DNA of 64,000 bases from Endomicrobiia bacterium (GTDB lineage: Bacteria > Elusimicrobiota > Endomicrobiia > DTEH01). Shown one piece after another: positions 26,599 to 36,297 of this stretch. The first letter of the stretch is position 1; each line of letters opens with the position of its first letter. The notes below the pieces were generated by a model. It searched no databases. It saw only the letters and a list, made by a program, of their open reading frames with translations, and was not told the DNA's origin. Made by a program: the position numbers and the translations under genes. Location of the stretch: positions 1-64,000 of the forward strand of contig JANXDG010000035.1 of NCBI GenBank assembly GCA_025059805.1. Direction: 5' to 3'.

Positions 26599-27854
26599 TG
26601 TATTACTTTATTAATTTCAGAAATATTAACCACATTCTGAATATTTTTTTCGAAATTTTTGACAACCACTTGGTTGTATTTAACTTCATCTCCAACTATT
26701 ATTACATATTTGCAATTTTCGTTATTAAAAATACGAAGTTGTGCTTTCAAACTTTTTGATTTTATCGGACCTATAATTACTGCATTTTTTATATTAAGTA
26801 AGTTATCTATAAAACTAAATGCCTTATGGAAATAATTATCATTCACAATAGCAATACCTACTTTTGTGACAGCGTTAATTGGTAAATACTGTACAACTTC
26901 TACTAAACGGTCAATACCAAACGCTGCACCACACGCATATTTTGTTTCTGCATCAACTTGTGAAACCAAACCATCATATCTACCACCAGCACATAATGTA
27001 TTTTGTGCAGCCTGTAATAAATTTGTTTTAAACTCAAATACAAAACCGTTATAATAATCCAACCCACGAACTAAAGTTGGTATCGTTTTATACTCTATAT
27101 TGTTTTCTTTTAGCAACATCAAAGTTTCTTCATATTCTTTATTACAATTTTTACAAAGAAATTTTTGAATATCTAAGTCCATAACATTAATTTCTTTAGA
27201 CAACCATAACATATCTGTTTTGCAATCAAAAATTCTCAATGGATTCTTAGACAATCTTTGCAGACATACATTACATAGTCTATGTTTTAATTTTTCTAAT
27301 TTCGGACCTACAGAATTTATAAAATCCTTTCTACAATTTATACAACCAATAGAATTTATTTCAAGTTCATACTTGATATTTAATCTTTCAAGTATCAGAG
27401 ATGCTAATTTTATTATCACGAAATCACTACCTACAGGTGGTTCAGCAAAAATTTCTATACCAAACTGATAGAATTCTCTGAACCTACCTTTTTGTGGTCG
27501 TTCGTACCTAAACATTGGACCAAAATAAAAAAAACGTCTCATTGAATAAATTGTTTTTAAATTGTTCTCTTTATACATACGTACAATACCTGCTGTACCT
27601 TCGGGTCGCAATACATATAGTTCATCTTTATTGTGTTCCCCACGAGGCATAATACAAAACATTTGTTTCTCTACAATATCTGTTGTCTCACCTAGTGTAT
27701 GTAAATAAAGTTCCAAGTGTTCTAAAACTGGGAGTATCACTTCTCTAAATCCAAAACTTTTTGCAATATCAGTACAAGTATCAACTACTATGTGTATTTT
27801 TTCCGCTTCACTTGGTAAAATATCTCTTACTCCACGAACTCTTTTCAAGAACAT
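26595..27854 (-). CDS. hisS: Histidyl-tRNA synthetase
   Basis: Charges tRNA-His. The class II motifs are present: VRGVRDILPSEAEKI at the start, motif 2 FRYERPQKGRFREFYQFG, the His-specific LVRGLDYYNGFVFEF, CAGGRYDGLV, and motif 3 CGAAFGIDRLVE. A C-terminal anticodon-binding domain follows. From the ATG at 27854 (MFLKRVRG) the product is 419 residues, the usual size. An ATG at 27869 in the same frame would overlap the TIM-barrel gene by 10 nt; the shorter start fits the family's N-terminus. A Cys-rich insert with CINCRKDF and CNVCLQRL lies near residues 175-205. Confidence 0.95.
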   Translation of the reverse strand: MFLKRVRGVRDILPSEAEKIHIVVDTCTDIAKSFGFREVILPVLEHLELYLHTLGETTDIVEKQMFCIMPRGEHNKDELYVLRPEGTAGIVRMYKENNLKTIYSMRRFFYFGPMFRYERPQKGRFREFYQFGIEIFAEPPVGSDFVIIKLASLILERLNIKYELEINSIGCINCRKDFINSVGPKLEKLKHRLCNVCLQRLSKNPLRIFDCKTDMLWLSKEINVMDLDIQKFLCKNCNKEYEETLMLLKENNIEYKTIPTLVRGLDYYNGFVFEFKTNLLQAAQNTLCAGGRYDGLVSQVDAETKYACGAAFGIDRLVEVVQYLPINAVTKVGIAIVNDNYFHKAFSFIDNLLNIKNAVIIGPIKSKSLKAQLRIFNNENCKYVIIVGDEVKYNQVVVKNFEKNIQNVVNISEINKVIQ

Positions 27855-27859
27855 AAAAC

Positions 27860-28738
27860 TTACCACCATTCTTTCTCTAACAATAACATTCTCTTGTATG
27901 CTTCATTAATCGTATCATGTATTGATTTACCTTTAAGGCATGTAAGAATTTCTAAAACTAAAGGTACATTCCTAGAAATTTTTCTAAAACATCCAGTTGT
28001 GAGTTTATACCACTCAATTTTCCCTTCGCCAGGAACAAGATGTGCATCTATAACTCCATCAGTATCTGAAATGTGAGTTGTTATTATCAGTTCTAAATAA
28101 GGTTCTAAATTTTTTATTAGTGTTTCTGTATTATTATCATACGCCATCATTGCGTGACTACTATCAAAACATATACCAAATATGTTGAAATGGTTCAAAA
28201 AGCTAATCAATTCTGCAATTTCGTCAAAATATCCAAACATTATATGCGGCAATTGATTTTCTAAAGCAACCTTTACTTTAATATTATGTTTTGTAATAAA
28301 TTCAGCTAATTCTTCTAAAGAATTTTTCGTTATCTTAAATTTATTTTTATACTCCCGTGTAGTGAGATGTTTCCTACTGGTATTGGGTCGAGAGCCAGGA
28401 TGAACAACCACATAATCTGCTCCGAGTTCAGCTGACACCAAAATAATGTTTTTCGTATCATCCAACACAGTTTTAAGATACGTATTATTATCTGAATTAA
28501 ACTCGTAGTCATATGAAAAAGGTGCATGAATTGATTTTACTGTTATATTGTGTTCAGTAAGTTTCTTCTTAAGATTGCTAATCTCTTTAGAATCTTGCCA
28601 GTCAAAATGTTTAATTTTACCATAAAATACTGTCCACAATTCAATCATTCTAAATGGAGTTAAAGCAACAATATCTATTGCTTCATATGCATCAATTCGT
28701 AAACGGTCTGCAAAACCAGTTGAAATTACAAAGTCCAT
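27860..28738 (-). CDS. Xylose isomerase/EndoIV-like TIM-barrel protein
   Basis: A 292-residue protein of the AP-endonuclease-2/sugar-phosphate isomerase fold. Likely metal ligands are visible in ADYVVVHPGSR (His), VKVALENQLP (Glu), GICFDSSHAMM (Asp, His) and THISDTDGVIDAHLVPGEGK (His, Asp, His). The motif order is the same as in endonuclease IV and in sugar isomerases/epimerases. True EndoIV has more His ligands and a different end, so the name is given only at superfamily level. It starts the tight run hisS-TPR-barrel-TolQ and faces the tRNA-Ser on the other strand. Confidence 0.75.
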   Translation of the reverse strand: MDFVISTGFADRLRIDAYEAIDIVALTPFRMIELWTVFYGKIKHFDWQDSKEISNLKKKLTEHNITVKSIHAPFSYDYEFNSDNNTYLKTVLDDTKNIILVSAELGADYVVVHPGSRPNTSRKHLTTREYKNKFKITKNSLEELAEFITKHNIKVKVALENQLPHIMFGYFDEIAELISFLNHFNIFGICFDSSHAMMAYDNNTETLIKNLEPYLELIITTHISDTDGVIDAHLVPGEGKIEWYKLTTGCFRKISRNVPLVLEILTCLKGKSIHDTINEAYKRMLLLEKEWW

Positions 28739-28788
28739 AAATTTAATTTATACAAAAAAAAACTATTTTTGTCAATTAAATCAGTATA

Positions 28789-28817
28789 TTGAAATGAAAT
28801 TATAAATTTCGTAACAT
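28789..28817 (+). promoter_or_regulatory. Candidate sigma70-type promoter for tRNA-Ser
   Basis: TTGAAA at 28789-28794 and TAACAT at 28812-28817 are separated by 17 nt. The -10 box ends 7 nt before the first base of tRNA-Ser, the spacing expected for a tRNA promoter. The match to consensus is moderate. Confidence 0.4.
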
Positions 28818-28824
28818 CTTATAA

Positions 28825-28916
28825 GGAGGGGTGCCTGAGCGGTTTATGGGGCTGGTCTTGAAAACCAGTGTACCGTTTTGTCGGTACCGTGGGTTCGAAT
28901 CCCACCCCCTCCGCCA
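28825..28916 (+). tRNA. tRNA-Ser (anticodon TGA)
   Basis: A class II tRNA with a long variable arm. The acceptor GGAGGGG pairs with CCCCTCC, the anticodon arm is CTGGT-CTTGAAA-ACCAG (anticodon TGA), the variable arm is GTACCG-TTTTGT-CGGTAC and the T-arm is GTGGG-TTCGAAT-CCCAC. The discriminator is G and the 3' CCA is encoded, unlike in the tRNA-Trp of this window. It is the only tRNA on the plus strand. A decayed serine recombinase starts 19 nt past its end, which suggests the gene served as an integration site. Confidence 0.95.
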
Positions 28917-28934
28917 ATCAGAAAATGTTATTGC

Positions 28935-29822
28935 TTAGGCGTAAAATTGAATTTTTTGTCTTCCAAAAATAAAGTTCAAGCCGACATTTTTTAGAAATTT
29001 CCGGATTTGATAATTGTCGTCTTGCGACAAAAGAATTTTTGGCTTGTTTCCCCTCAAAAATCATTTTCTTCATCGGTTCGTGCCAATTATTTCCTGAATG
29101 TTCAAAATCTATGATTTTCTGCTCAATATCCAGTTTTTCGTTAAACAGTTTTTGTTTCTTGGTTTGGTATTCTTCAAGGGTTAAAGCACCGTAGCAATAT
29201 AAAGATCTAATAGTTTTTCAATTTTATGCTCGGCTTTGGCTTTCTCTCTTTGGAAATTTTGAACAATTAGTTCGCTTTCTCTTTTTGTCTACACTTTCTC
29301 TTTGTCCAACTCTGAAAGTATATTTTTCGCCCAATCATAAGGTAAAGAAACTTTTTGAATAAAAGCTCTCATCTGTTCAACAAGATCTTCTTCCCTTAAA
29401 TATTTTTCCTCACATTTTTGTTTTTTCTTGGTGTATCAGTAGTAGTTAAGGCCTTTTTGCTTCTCGGCAGTTATCATACAGCCACAGTTTCCGCAACGCA
29501 TTAAACCGGAAAAAGCAAATTCATGCTTTCTTTTTCTCTTTTTCTTGCCCCGGTTATTCATTACTTGCTGGACAGAATCAAAAAGTTTTTTGGAAATAAT
29601 CAGCTCGTGGCTTCCTTGATAAACTTCTCCGTTAAACTTAAACACTCCGTAGTAAAAATGATTTTTGAGCAGTGACTGAACACAGAAAACAGAAAACGGT
29701 TTGTTGCGATAGTTTTTTATTCCGCTGTCAGCCAAAAACTGCTTTATGACTTTTGGCAAATCCGACCTAACATTTCTCCGAAAACTTTTCGTCCAGGTGC
29801 TTTGGTGGTTTGTACCTCGCAC
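28935..29822 (-). pseudogene. Decayed large serine recombinase (C-terminal part only)
   Basis: A remnant of a large serine recombinase/site-specific integrase. Its intact piece, 29436-29822, reads DSGIKNYRNKPFSVFCVQSL, then KNHFYYGVFKFNGEVYQGSH, then SGLMRCGNCGCMITAEKQKG, i.e. the recombinase domain and zinc-ribbon. Downstream, the coiled-coil C-terminus can still be followed through breaks: KYLREEDLVEQMRAFIQKVS, then LPYDWAKNILSELDKEKV. Lesions seen are a TGA just after LNYY (about 29438), a TAG after DKEKV (about 29290) and a frame change near 29200. The catalytic resolvase domain is absent. The order and motifs resemble recombinases common in Patescibacteria and mobile elements. It borders tRNA-Ser. 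Confidence 0.75.
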
Positions 29823-29883
29823 AGCGAGGTGACGATTTCAAGTTTTTCTTTAGCAGCAAATTTCTTAATAGACACGAAAAAAA

Positions 29884-30339
29884 CTACTTAATAAATCGAA
29901 AACTCTTAATTATACTATTCACATCCCCGACCATTTTCTGATAATCATCTGCCTCTTCTCCTACATAGGGATTATCCAGAGACATAACATACACAAAAAC
30001 AAAATCATCTTTTGTGGTAATTTCGGTACCGTGAAAACCTGGTTCGCTCTTTACTTGTTGCCATTCGTCATTGGAATAAGCGATGATTGAAAAAAGATTA
30101 TATTTCGTATCCGAGGTGGAGTTATAGACAAAAGAAGTAATATGATCTTTTTCTTCAACAAAATACTTCCCCTTCCAACTCTCTGGAATATTGACTGAAT
30201 AACCATAAACTGAATTCGTATAAACCTCGCCGCTAACAGATTCTTGCTGAGAAGCGGGCCTTAAAGATTGATAAATAAAATAACTTACCCCAATAACGAT
30301 TACTAAAATGACGATTAGAATTATTAGTTTTTTAGACAT
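29884..30339 (-). CDS. Small membrane-anchored protein (PsbP/DUF-like), unknown function
   Basis: A 151-residue protein with an N-terminal anchor (KLIILIVILVIVIGVSYFIY), a Ser/Gln-rich linker and a soluble domain that opens VYGYSVNIPESWKGKYF. The YGYSVNIPESW pattern is seen in PsbP-like or lipoprotein-like domains that are frequent in small-genome candidate bacteria. It is encoded next to the decayed recombinase and reads as less AT-extreme than its neighbours, so it may be cargo of the same integrated element. It is set apart by non-coding DNA on its upstream side. The function is unknown. Confidence 0.6.
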   Translation of the reverse strand: MSKKLIILIVILVIVIGVSYFIYQSLRPASQQESVSGEVYTNSVYGYSVNIPESWKGKYFVEEKDHITSFVYNSTSDTKYNLFSIIAYSNDEWQQVKSEPGFHGTEITTKDDFVFVYVMSLDNPYVGEEADDYQKMVGDVNSIIKSFRFIK

Positions 30340-30666
30340 ATTCTCACCTTGCTTTCTTTTAATTTAAAAAAATAAATTATCGGCCTTTTATTTTAATAGA
30401 TCCTCTAATGAAATCAGCTCGGATTTTTTCAAATACACATCGACTAACTTATTCACAACTAAAAGTTTCTTAAGAAAGTTTATATCTTACAAATGTTAGG
30501 ATTATAAGATTGATACATTGTAATTCTCAGTAGGTTTCCCATGGTAAAACAAAGAATAGCAAGACAAAAATATACTTTCCTTTTCTTATATTAACTTCTG
30601 AAATTATGTGCTCTTCCTACCAATAAACTGTAAAAGTTCGGAACACAAGTTTATCCTGATTCCACA

Positions 30667-31008
30667 CTACTGACTACTATAACCATAATTTCAACGCAAT
30701 AAAATTCGTTGACTTACTTTTTCTTTTTAAGGGAAAAGAAAAAGTAAACAAAAAGAAACCTTGTTCTTCTCTTTCCAAGTAAAAGAAAAGAACTAAAAGA
30801 AACCTGTTAAGTTTTTCTTTGCTTACTTTCTTTTTATCTTCAGAAAAAGAAAGTAAGTGGTTATCAACTAACTGAAGTTCGTTGTCTACCATTTATTTCA
30901 AAAAGAAGGTAGTAATAGACAATGAGTTGTAAATTCGTTGTGAAAACTTACTATTGAACTATTATGTTTCCCTATCTACTACCTACTACCTGCTACCTAC
31001 TGACTACT
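30667..31008. repeat. 12-nt direct repeats flanking the hairpin array
   Basis: CTACTGACTACT occurs at 30667-30678 and again at 30997-31008, about 330 nt apart, on both sides of the hairpin array. The second copy is embedded in a degenerate CTACCTA microrepeat (30971-31009). The arrangement could be the ends of a small non-autonomous element or simple-sequence expansion. Confidence 0.4.
30714..30857. repeat. Array of three polypurine/polypyrimidine hairpins
   Basis: Three consecutive inverted repeats are seen. The first, 30714-30747, has perfect 14-bp arms and a 6-nt loop (TAAGGG). The second, 30763-30793, has 12-bp arms with one C-A mismatch and loop CCAAGTA. The third, 30822-30857, has perfect 14-bp arms (CTTACTTTCTTTTT) and loop ATCTTCAG. 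All arms are pyrimidine-rich on one side and purine-rich on the other. The short motif AAAAGAAACCT recurs between them. Confidence 0.7.
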
Positions 31009-31054
31009 GTTATTTTAAATTCCGACTACGCGTTGGACATAAGGTTAACATTTA

Positions 31055-34000
31055 TTAAAACCTTATGATGACCTGTCCTTGTGCAGAATATGCATAATTT
31101 GTCTCTGTTTTTACCACACGGTTAATATTAACATCTGTCCCTAATCCAAGAGATATATTTATATATTTTGATATGTCGTAATCAGCCTTCGCTAAAAAAT
31201 TAATTTGGTCGGTGTTATTCTTTGCTATATCTATAGGACTTTCTTTACGGACATACGTAAGAGTTGAGTTAATCCTTAATCTATTTTGCAATGGTATTTT
31301 TTTACCAAGAATTTGTAATCCACCTTGTGCCGGTACAATATCAGCATAATAAGTAACACTAAATGTATGAGTTATAATATCCTTAGTAGGTAATTTACGT
31401 GCATCCTCAGCATATTCTTTCTTGTATTCATATCTAGGAGTTAACCTTTGTCCAAAAAACGGCATACCAACTTGCAAACCAATTATGTCTGTATATGACA
31501 TCATTGTTATGATGGAAAGTTTAAAATTATATAGATCAGAATACATTCTTTCATAACTTGACACTATTTGGTAGTTGTCAAACAAATCAAAACTCAGTAC
31601 CTCTCTATGCCTAATACCTTGTTCAAAACTTATAAATCTTATCTCTGTTGTTCTATAGGTATATGTAATGTCCAGTCTTGTATCTCTTACAACTTTTTGT
31701 TGAGATATAACAAACTTTGCTAAATCTTCTAAATTATAAAATGTTGAGGTTAAATCTGGCCAAACTTTAGTGTAAGTAAGTGTTTTTGTTTGCATTTCCT
31801 CTTTTTCTTCTTTGGAATCTGAATATGAGAAGTTAACATCTGTCTTTTTTAAGAACTCAAGATTTCCAGAAAAAGGAACACCTTCAAAAATTTTCCATCC
31901 GCCAGTGAGTTTCTGATCATTTCGTTCAAGCATACGCCTTCTTAATAAAGTTGTAGTTGTAATTTCAGTTTTATACCAAAGTAGATCTAAATTCTTGAAA
32001 TTAAAAAAATCAGGGCTTCTAAAATCCTTTGGCAAACTTTCATATTTATCACCTGCAGTAAGGTTGAAATTATAGTATAATTTCAGCGATTCTATATATT
32101 TAAGTTTTAGTATATCAACTGGTGCTAAATTCACAGAGAAACTCCCTGTCATATTTCGAGTAATATCTTTCTTTGTGGCTATAGGAAAATTAAAATCTTC
32201 AAATAATTCAACTCTATATCCAAGATTCGGTCTAAAAAATCTAACAAAATTCAATGTCGTGTTTGCCTCTGCACCATATTCATTTCTTTTCTCATAGGAA
32301 CTGATAACTATAGAATAAGTTGTATAGTATAACTCATAAGTTTTATATAAATTGTACATAGTGAAAAAAGTAAGTTTCGAATAATAATCTATTATATCAG
32401 AATCTGGTTTTAATCGTGGTATCACGAGTTTTTCATTTATGTCACCGCCTAATTGTCTAAGTTCGGTAAAGGTGTTTTTTACCCCAGCATTCAAACTTAA
32501 AGAAATCTTATCCCAGAAATTGAACGGCAGTCCAAAGTTAACAAATTTAGAATTATCAACAGAAGGATAGTAAGTAGTAGTAACTACGTTCCAAGTATAA
32601 AGCAGAAACTTTTCTTCACCGTATGTAACTGAAAGTTTTTCCACTGGTATATATTTTCGTAACGGATTATTATAGCTTAAATTTGTTCTATAAGTATCCT
32701 TAATATCCAACCGTCGTAATTCAGTCGTTGAAGATACAGATTTTGTATAATTTATATTAATTTGAGGTAAACGGTTAAATAGTAAACTTGTATCAACCTT
32801 ACCTTCAGTATACAACCTTTCTCCTTCTTCAAGTTTAGAAACTAATTCACCTGACTTTATAGCAGAAGGTGTTATTGTTTCTTCTTGTTTCCCATGAAAA
32901 CTTACAGGCATAAATCCTAACCTTGTAAAATTAAAAAATCCGACGTTTGTAATATTATCCTGATTTGTAATAGACATTGTAAAAGTTTCAAAATCACGTT
33001 CTACACTACGTGTCATTCCACCAAAGCTCGCCCAGTTTGGTATTGACATATTAAGTTCTAATTTTCGTGCAATACCTTTCCTTTTCCAACTTTCAGAAAG
33101 ATAAATATCGTTAATATAAATTACTCCCTGTTGCGAAGTAATTCCTGGCGGGTTTTCAACGATTATTTCTATTTTCGTTATTGCATGCAGTTTAGGTGTA
33201 CCTTTGATACTACACACTCCTGCATTATCCCCGATTATTGCATCCCATTTATCCGGAATATTATCATTATTAATGTCTACTTGTTCAACTGAAATTTTTT
33301 TCCATTCATTATATTGTCTTGATATAGGTGTAGCGTATTCAAAATAATTATTTATATCAGTGTATGCACGGAAACGCAAAATTATATCATTCTCTGTTTT
33401 ATTAAACACGAAAAAGTTTAGCTTGTGATGAAATGTAAAATCTAACCCGCGAGTATATGATAAGTTGACTACAGAAGATGAAAACCTATTATCAAAATTG
33501 TACTCTATAGCAAGCGTTTGTTCTATTATTTCTTCTCTTTCACGAGTACCATAGATAGAAGAATACTCTTCCAATTCCGAGAGTTTCTTGTAGAACGGAT
33601 CATTTTCGTTGTTTACTGCAAAAATTCTAGTATTCTGTGGTGTTGCAATTTCAAACTTATTACCGACTACAGAAATTTTACCAATTTTCACTATTCCAGT
33701 TTTACCATGACCTTTTATTCTTATCCTTGCGTCTTTAACAGATGTCCACAACGATTTATTTGCGATATTAATAGGAACTATTGTTGAAATCCATCCAGTA
33801 AAATTTAAATCAGCGACTTTGTACCTATCTGTAATTTTGTCTACACCAAAAAGTAAACCGTCATTATCAATGTCTTCACTGTCAAGTTTTCCGTTAGACA
33901 AACCTATCTTATATTCTCGCTCACGATTATATGAAAATCCGGCATCTTCTTTTTCATCAAGACGGCCATTTGAATTTTTATCTTCCGTATCAAGTATTTT

Positions 34001-36193
34001 ATCTTGGTCAATATCTTCACTTACGTGCCCTAGGTCTAACCAAAATTCGCCGCCACCACCATTGCTATAAAGTTCTATCTCAATATACATTTTCTTAGAG
34101 AAATCTAACCCTGTCCTAGAAAACTGGTAAACCATTGCTACTTCGCTTGAAGAATAAAGGTTATAATTTATTTTTAGTACTTGTCTTTTCCCCTCGCTAT
34201 CTATATTTGGATTGATTTCCTTTGATAACAATTCTTCATTTTCCCAGTTCAATTCTCCACCAATATATTTATCTGAATTAGAATCATAACTACCAGGAAT
34301 ATATACATCTGAACAACTTGAATAATACCAAGTATGCCTGTATGTGGAAACACTATCTTCCAAAGTAATGCCTTCCATATTCTCTAAGACAGCCTTATCC
34401 CAGATGTTAGGATTTTTTATACTCTCTGCATATTCGCCAGAAAAAGAATTTATTCTAAGTGGTAATAATGGAATCTTCACATCTATAATTCTTGCATCTG
34501 TTTCCCAAACTTGTAGAGAACTTGGGGTAGTTCTTACATCTGGAACTGAACTACCCTTTGAAGGTAAATTGCCTATCCAACTACCTCCAACAAAGAGTTT
34601 ATTTGAAAGTGGTACTTCTAACCTACCTCCGGCAATTGTTTCACCAGCTTGTAAACCGAGCATACTATATTCGTATCCAACTTCTATAATTGAAGTTTCA
34701 GTAATTTCTTCTTCATTAAGGAATGTTATAAAACCTGAATCATAATCTATCCAATAATCTACATTGCGTTGTAACGGTCTTCCATTAAGTGTAATTCGTT
34801 CTGAATAAGGAACAATGAAAGGTTTTAAAAAATATGTCTTGGTCCTGTATCTATACTCAACAAGAATGTTATATCTACTCAAGGGTGTCTTATAATAGCA
34901 ATCTTCTGCAAAAGGTTTTTCTATATCAAAATAAATTTCACCGTTTTCAAAATCAACTTTAATATTACCTAAGTTACCGGTTAAATATACAGGGACATCT
35001 TTTCCATCAGGTAAGATTTTGTCAGTTTCCGGATTTAACGGTCGATCAGATTTGTCAGTAATTTTTAAAATAAAGTTACCGGTGCCATCATCACGTATTA
35101 TGTTTGTTCTACCAAGATAATACCTGTTTTTCAGTTCTGTAGTAATTCCTTCGGTTTCGTTCCTATCTTTTATCATAATATAGTTACCGTTACCATACTG
35201 TTGACTTAACCATTGTTCACTATCTTCAATGAAGTAATCCACAGCGATTATATAATTTGATTGTATACTCTTGTTGAATATAATAATACCTTGAACATAA
35301 TCAACAAAATAATCTTTCCCTAATGCTAACTCTTCAAATTTACCTGTATAAGTAGACGATGGAACATTAAAAGCTTGTACCGTCATAACTCGTAATGTTG
35401 TAGGATCACGTTGCGGATCTAAAGTATCAACAACTATTCGTACTGTATCTCTTCTAATTTTATAGTTACCAAAAATAATCTTATAATATTTTCTTCTTAT
35501 GTATGATGTATCATATATAACCTTACGTTCAAACTCTGTTTTTCCAGTGAACCTCTTAGTTTCATAGTTACCTTTTGCCTGCGATGCTATAACATGTAAT
35601 TTTGCATTATTGTATTGTGCGATAACCTTTAGTCCAAAAACTTGACGTGAGTAACCAACAAACTCTGTATTCGGTAAACTTAACTGGATGTCACCAAACG
35701 CAGCTTCTTGTATAAACGTACCCGGTCTTGCTTTGTACCCAACTGCACCTGGTTGCGCTTCCACTCCTTCACCGCGGTATATTATTGAAATATCTCGCTT
35801 GTCAGGTTGTGTATCATCTATGTCTATATTAACATCAACATTTTTGCCAACTTTACCACGGATGTTCACCTGTAGTTCTTGTTTCATATTAATATCTGTT
35901 CTATTATGTTCTGGACGGTGTGGATATTGAACAGTTTTAACTTCCATACCAATAAGTTTTCGTCCTGCTATACTGAGTTGTGTGCCTTCCATAAACTCTA
36001 TAGTTGTAGGGGTTAATATTGGAGGTGCCGCTGTTACTGTAGAACGTTCTTCCTCAAATAATGGTTGGTTATTTTCAATACGAGTTCGTGTCTCGTTCCA
36101 TTTCTTCTGGTCAAATTTAAACAATTCTTCTTGAGCAACCTGGCCAAACAAACTAATCCAAATTGTCGAAAAGAAAATAATAAGTTTTTTCAC
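31055..36193 (-). CDS. SprA-like giant outer-membrane protein
   Basis: A 1712-residue exported protein. The signal peptide (MKKLIIFFSTIWISLFGQVA) is followed by LSIAGRKLIGMEVKTV, NVDVNIDIDDTQPDKRDI and FGDIQLSLPNTEFVGYSRQV, the order of the N-terminal region of SprA-like cell-surface proteins. Repeated units of the kind GKDYFVDYVQGIIIFNKSI and RNVDYWIDYDSGFITFLNEE follow. Residues ~725-785 carry Ca2+-binding DxDxDG-type repeats. The last ~600 residues are amphipathic strands ending AQGQVIIRF, a barrel-insertion signal. SprA forms the type 9 secretion pore in Bacteroidota; homologues elsewhere are uncharacterised. The start is GTG without a clear ribosome site. A role as a secretion pore is inference. 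Confidence 0.65.
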   Translation of the reverse strand: MKKLIIFFSTIWISLFGQVAQEELFKFDQKKWNETRTRIENNQPLFEEERSTVTAAPPILTPTTIEFMEGTQLSIAGRKLIGMEVKTVQYPHRPEHNRTDINMKQELQVNIRGKVGKNVDVNIDIDDTQPDKRDISIIYRGEGVEAQPGAVGYKARPGTFIQEAAFGDIQLSLPNTEFVGYSRQVFGLKVIAQYNNAKLHVIASQAKGNYETKRFTGKTEFERKVIYDTSYIRRKYYKIIFGNYKIRRDTVRIVVDTLDPQRDPTTLRVMTVQAFNVPSSTYTGKFEELALGKDYFVDYVQGIIIFNKSIQSNYIIAVDYFIEDSEQWLSQQYGNGNYIMIKDRNETEGITTELKNRYYLGRTNIIRDDGTGNFILKITDKSDRPLNPETDKILPDGKDVPVYLTGNLGNIKVDFENGEIYFDIEKPFAEDCYYKTPLSRYNILVEYRYRTKTYFLKPFIVPYSERITLNGRPLQRNVDYWIDYDSGFITFLNEEEITETSIIEVGYEYSMLGLQAGETIAGGRLEVPLSNKLFVGGSWIGNLPSKGSSVPDVRTTPSSLQVWETDARIIDVKIPLLPLRINSFSGEYAESIKNPNIWDKAVLENMEGITLEDSVSTYRHTWYYSSCSDVYIPGSYDSNSDKYIGGELNWENEELLSKEINPNIDSEGKRQVLKINYNLYSSSEVAMVYQFSRTGLDFSKKMYIEIELYSNGGGGEFWLDLGHVSEDIDQDKILDTEDKNSNGRLDEKEDAGFSYNREREYKIGLSNGKLDSEDIDNDGLLFGVDKITDRYKVADLNFTGWISTIVPINIANKSLWTSVKDARIRIKGHGKTGIVKIGKISVVGNKFEIATPQNTRIFAVNNENDPFYKKLSELEEYSSIYGTREREEIIEQTLAIEYNFDNRFSSSVVNLSYTRGLDFTFHHKLNFFVFNKTENDIILRFRAYTDINNYFEYATPISRQYNEWKKISVEQVDINNDNIPDKWDAIIGDNAGVCSIKGTPKLHAITKIEIIVENPPGITSQQGVIYINDIYLSESWKRKGIARKLELNMSIPNWASFGGMTRSVERDFETFTMSITNQDNITNVGFFNFTRLGFMPVSFHGKQEETITPSAIKSGELVSKLEEGERLYTEGKVDTSLLFNRLPQININYTKSVSSTTELRRLDIKDTYRTNLSYNNPLRKYIPVEKLSVTYGEEKFLLYTWNVVTTTYYPSVDNSKFVNFGLPFNFWDKISLSLNAGVKNTFTELRQLGGDINEKLVIPRLKPDSDIIDYYSKLTFFTMYNLYKTYELYYTTYSIVISSYEKRNEYGAEANTTLNFVRFFRPNLGYRVELFEDFNFPIATKKDITRNMTGSFSVNLAPVDILKLKYIESLKLYYNFNLTAGDKYESLPKDFRSPDFFNFKNLDLLWYKTEITTTTLLRRRMLERNDQKLTGGWKIFEGVPFSGNLEFLKKTDVNFSYSDSKEEKEEMQTKTLTYTKVWPDLTSTFYNLEDLAKFVISQQKVVRDTRLDITYTYRTTEIRFISFEQGIRHREVLSFDLFDNYQIVSSYERMYSDLYNFKLSIITMMSYTDIIGLQVGMPFFGQRLTPRYEYKKEYAEDARKLPTKDIITHTFSVTYYADIVPAQGGLQILGKKIPLQNRLRINSTLTYVRKESPIDIAKNNTDQINFLAKADYDISKYINISLGLGTDVNINRVVKTETNYAYSAQGQVIIRF

Positions 36194-36297
36194 TTAGATA
36201 ATAAAAACTATTTTTAAGATAACAACTTATATCGCAATTTAATATGTTTTATACAAAATCTACAAATTAGTTTACATATTTTGTAAAAAATCTTGAA
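36194..36297. promoter_or_regulatory. Divergent promoter region sprA-like / lptF
   Basis: The 104-nt gap between two divergent genes must contain promoters for both. It is very AT-rich. On the minus side TTGTAG and TTAAAT are 17 nt apart, and TTGTAT/GATATA is an alternative pair; neither is strong. Neither gene has a clear Shine-Dalgarno sequence. The boxes are not reliably placed. Confidence 0.35.

Larger units (their letters stand above)
30340..31054. other. Gene-poor 0.7-kb AT-rich interval with repeats
   Basis: No convincing gene is found in this stretch. A 71-codon minus-strand reading frame at 30677-30892 only runs through repetitive purine/pyrimidine tracts and is rejected. The interval contains the hairpin array and the 12-nt direct repeats listed separately, plus a CTAC-rich microrepeat at 30971-31009. 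It probably belongs to, or marks the edge of, an old mobile element next to tRNA-Ser. Confidence 0.6.

Noticed and set aside
28935-29822. TGA in the recombinase read as a sense codon (recoded genetic code)
   Set aside because: A TAG stop and a frame change also interrupt the same gene, and intact genes in this window end in TGA, so it is a pseudogene and not a recoded gene.
30677-30892. 71-codon minus-strand frame in the hairpin region
   Set aside because: It runs through the purine/pyrimidine hairpins, has no recognisable domain or ribosome site, and its composition follows the repeats.
30971-31009. CTAC-rich repeat as a possible CRISPR
   Set aside because: Units are only about 7 nt, degenerate, and lack unique spacers or cas genes.
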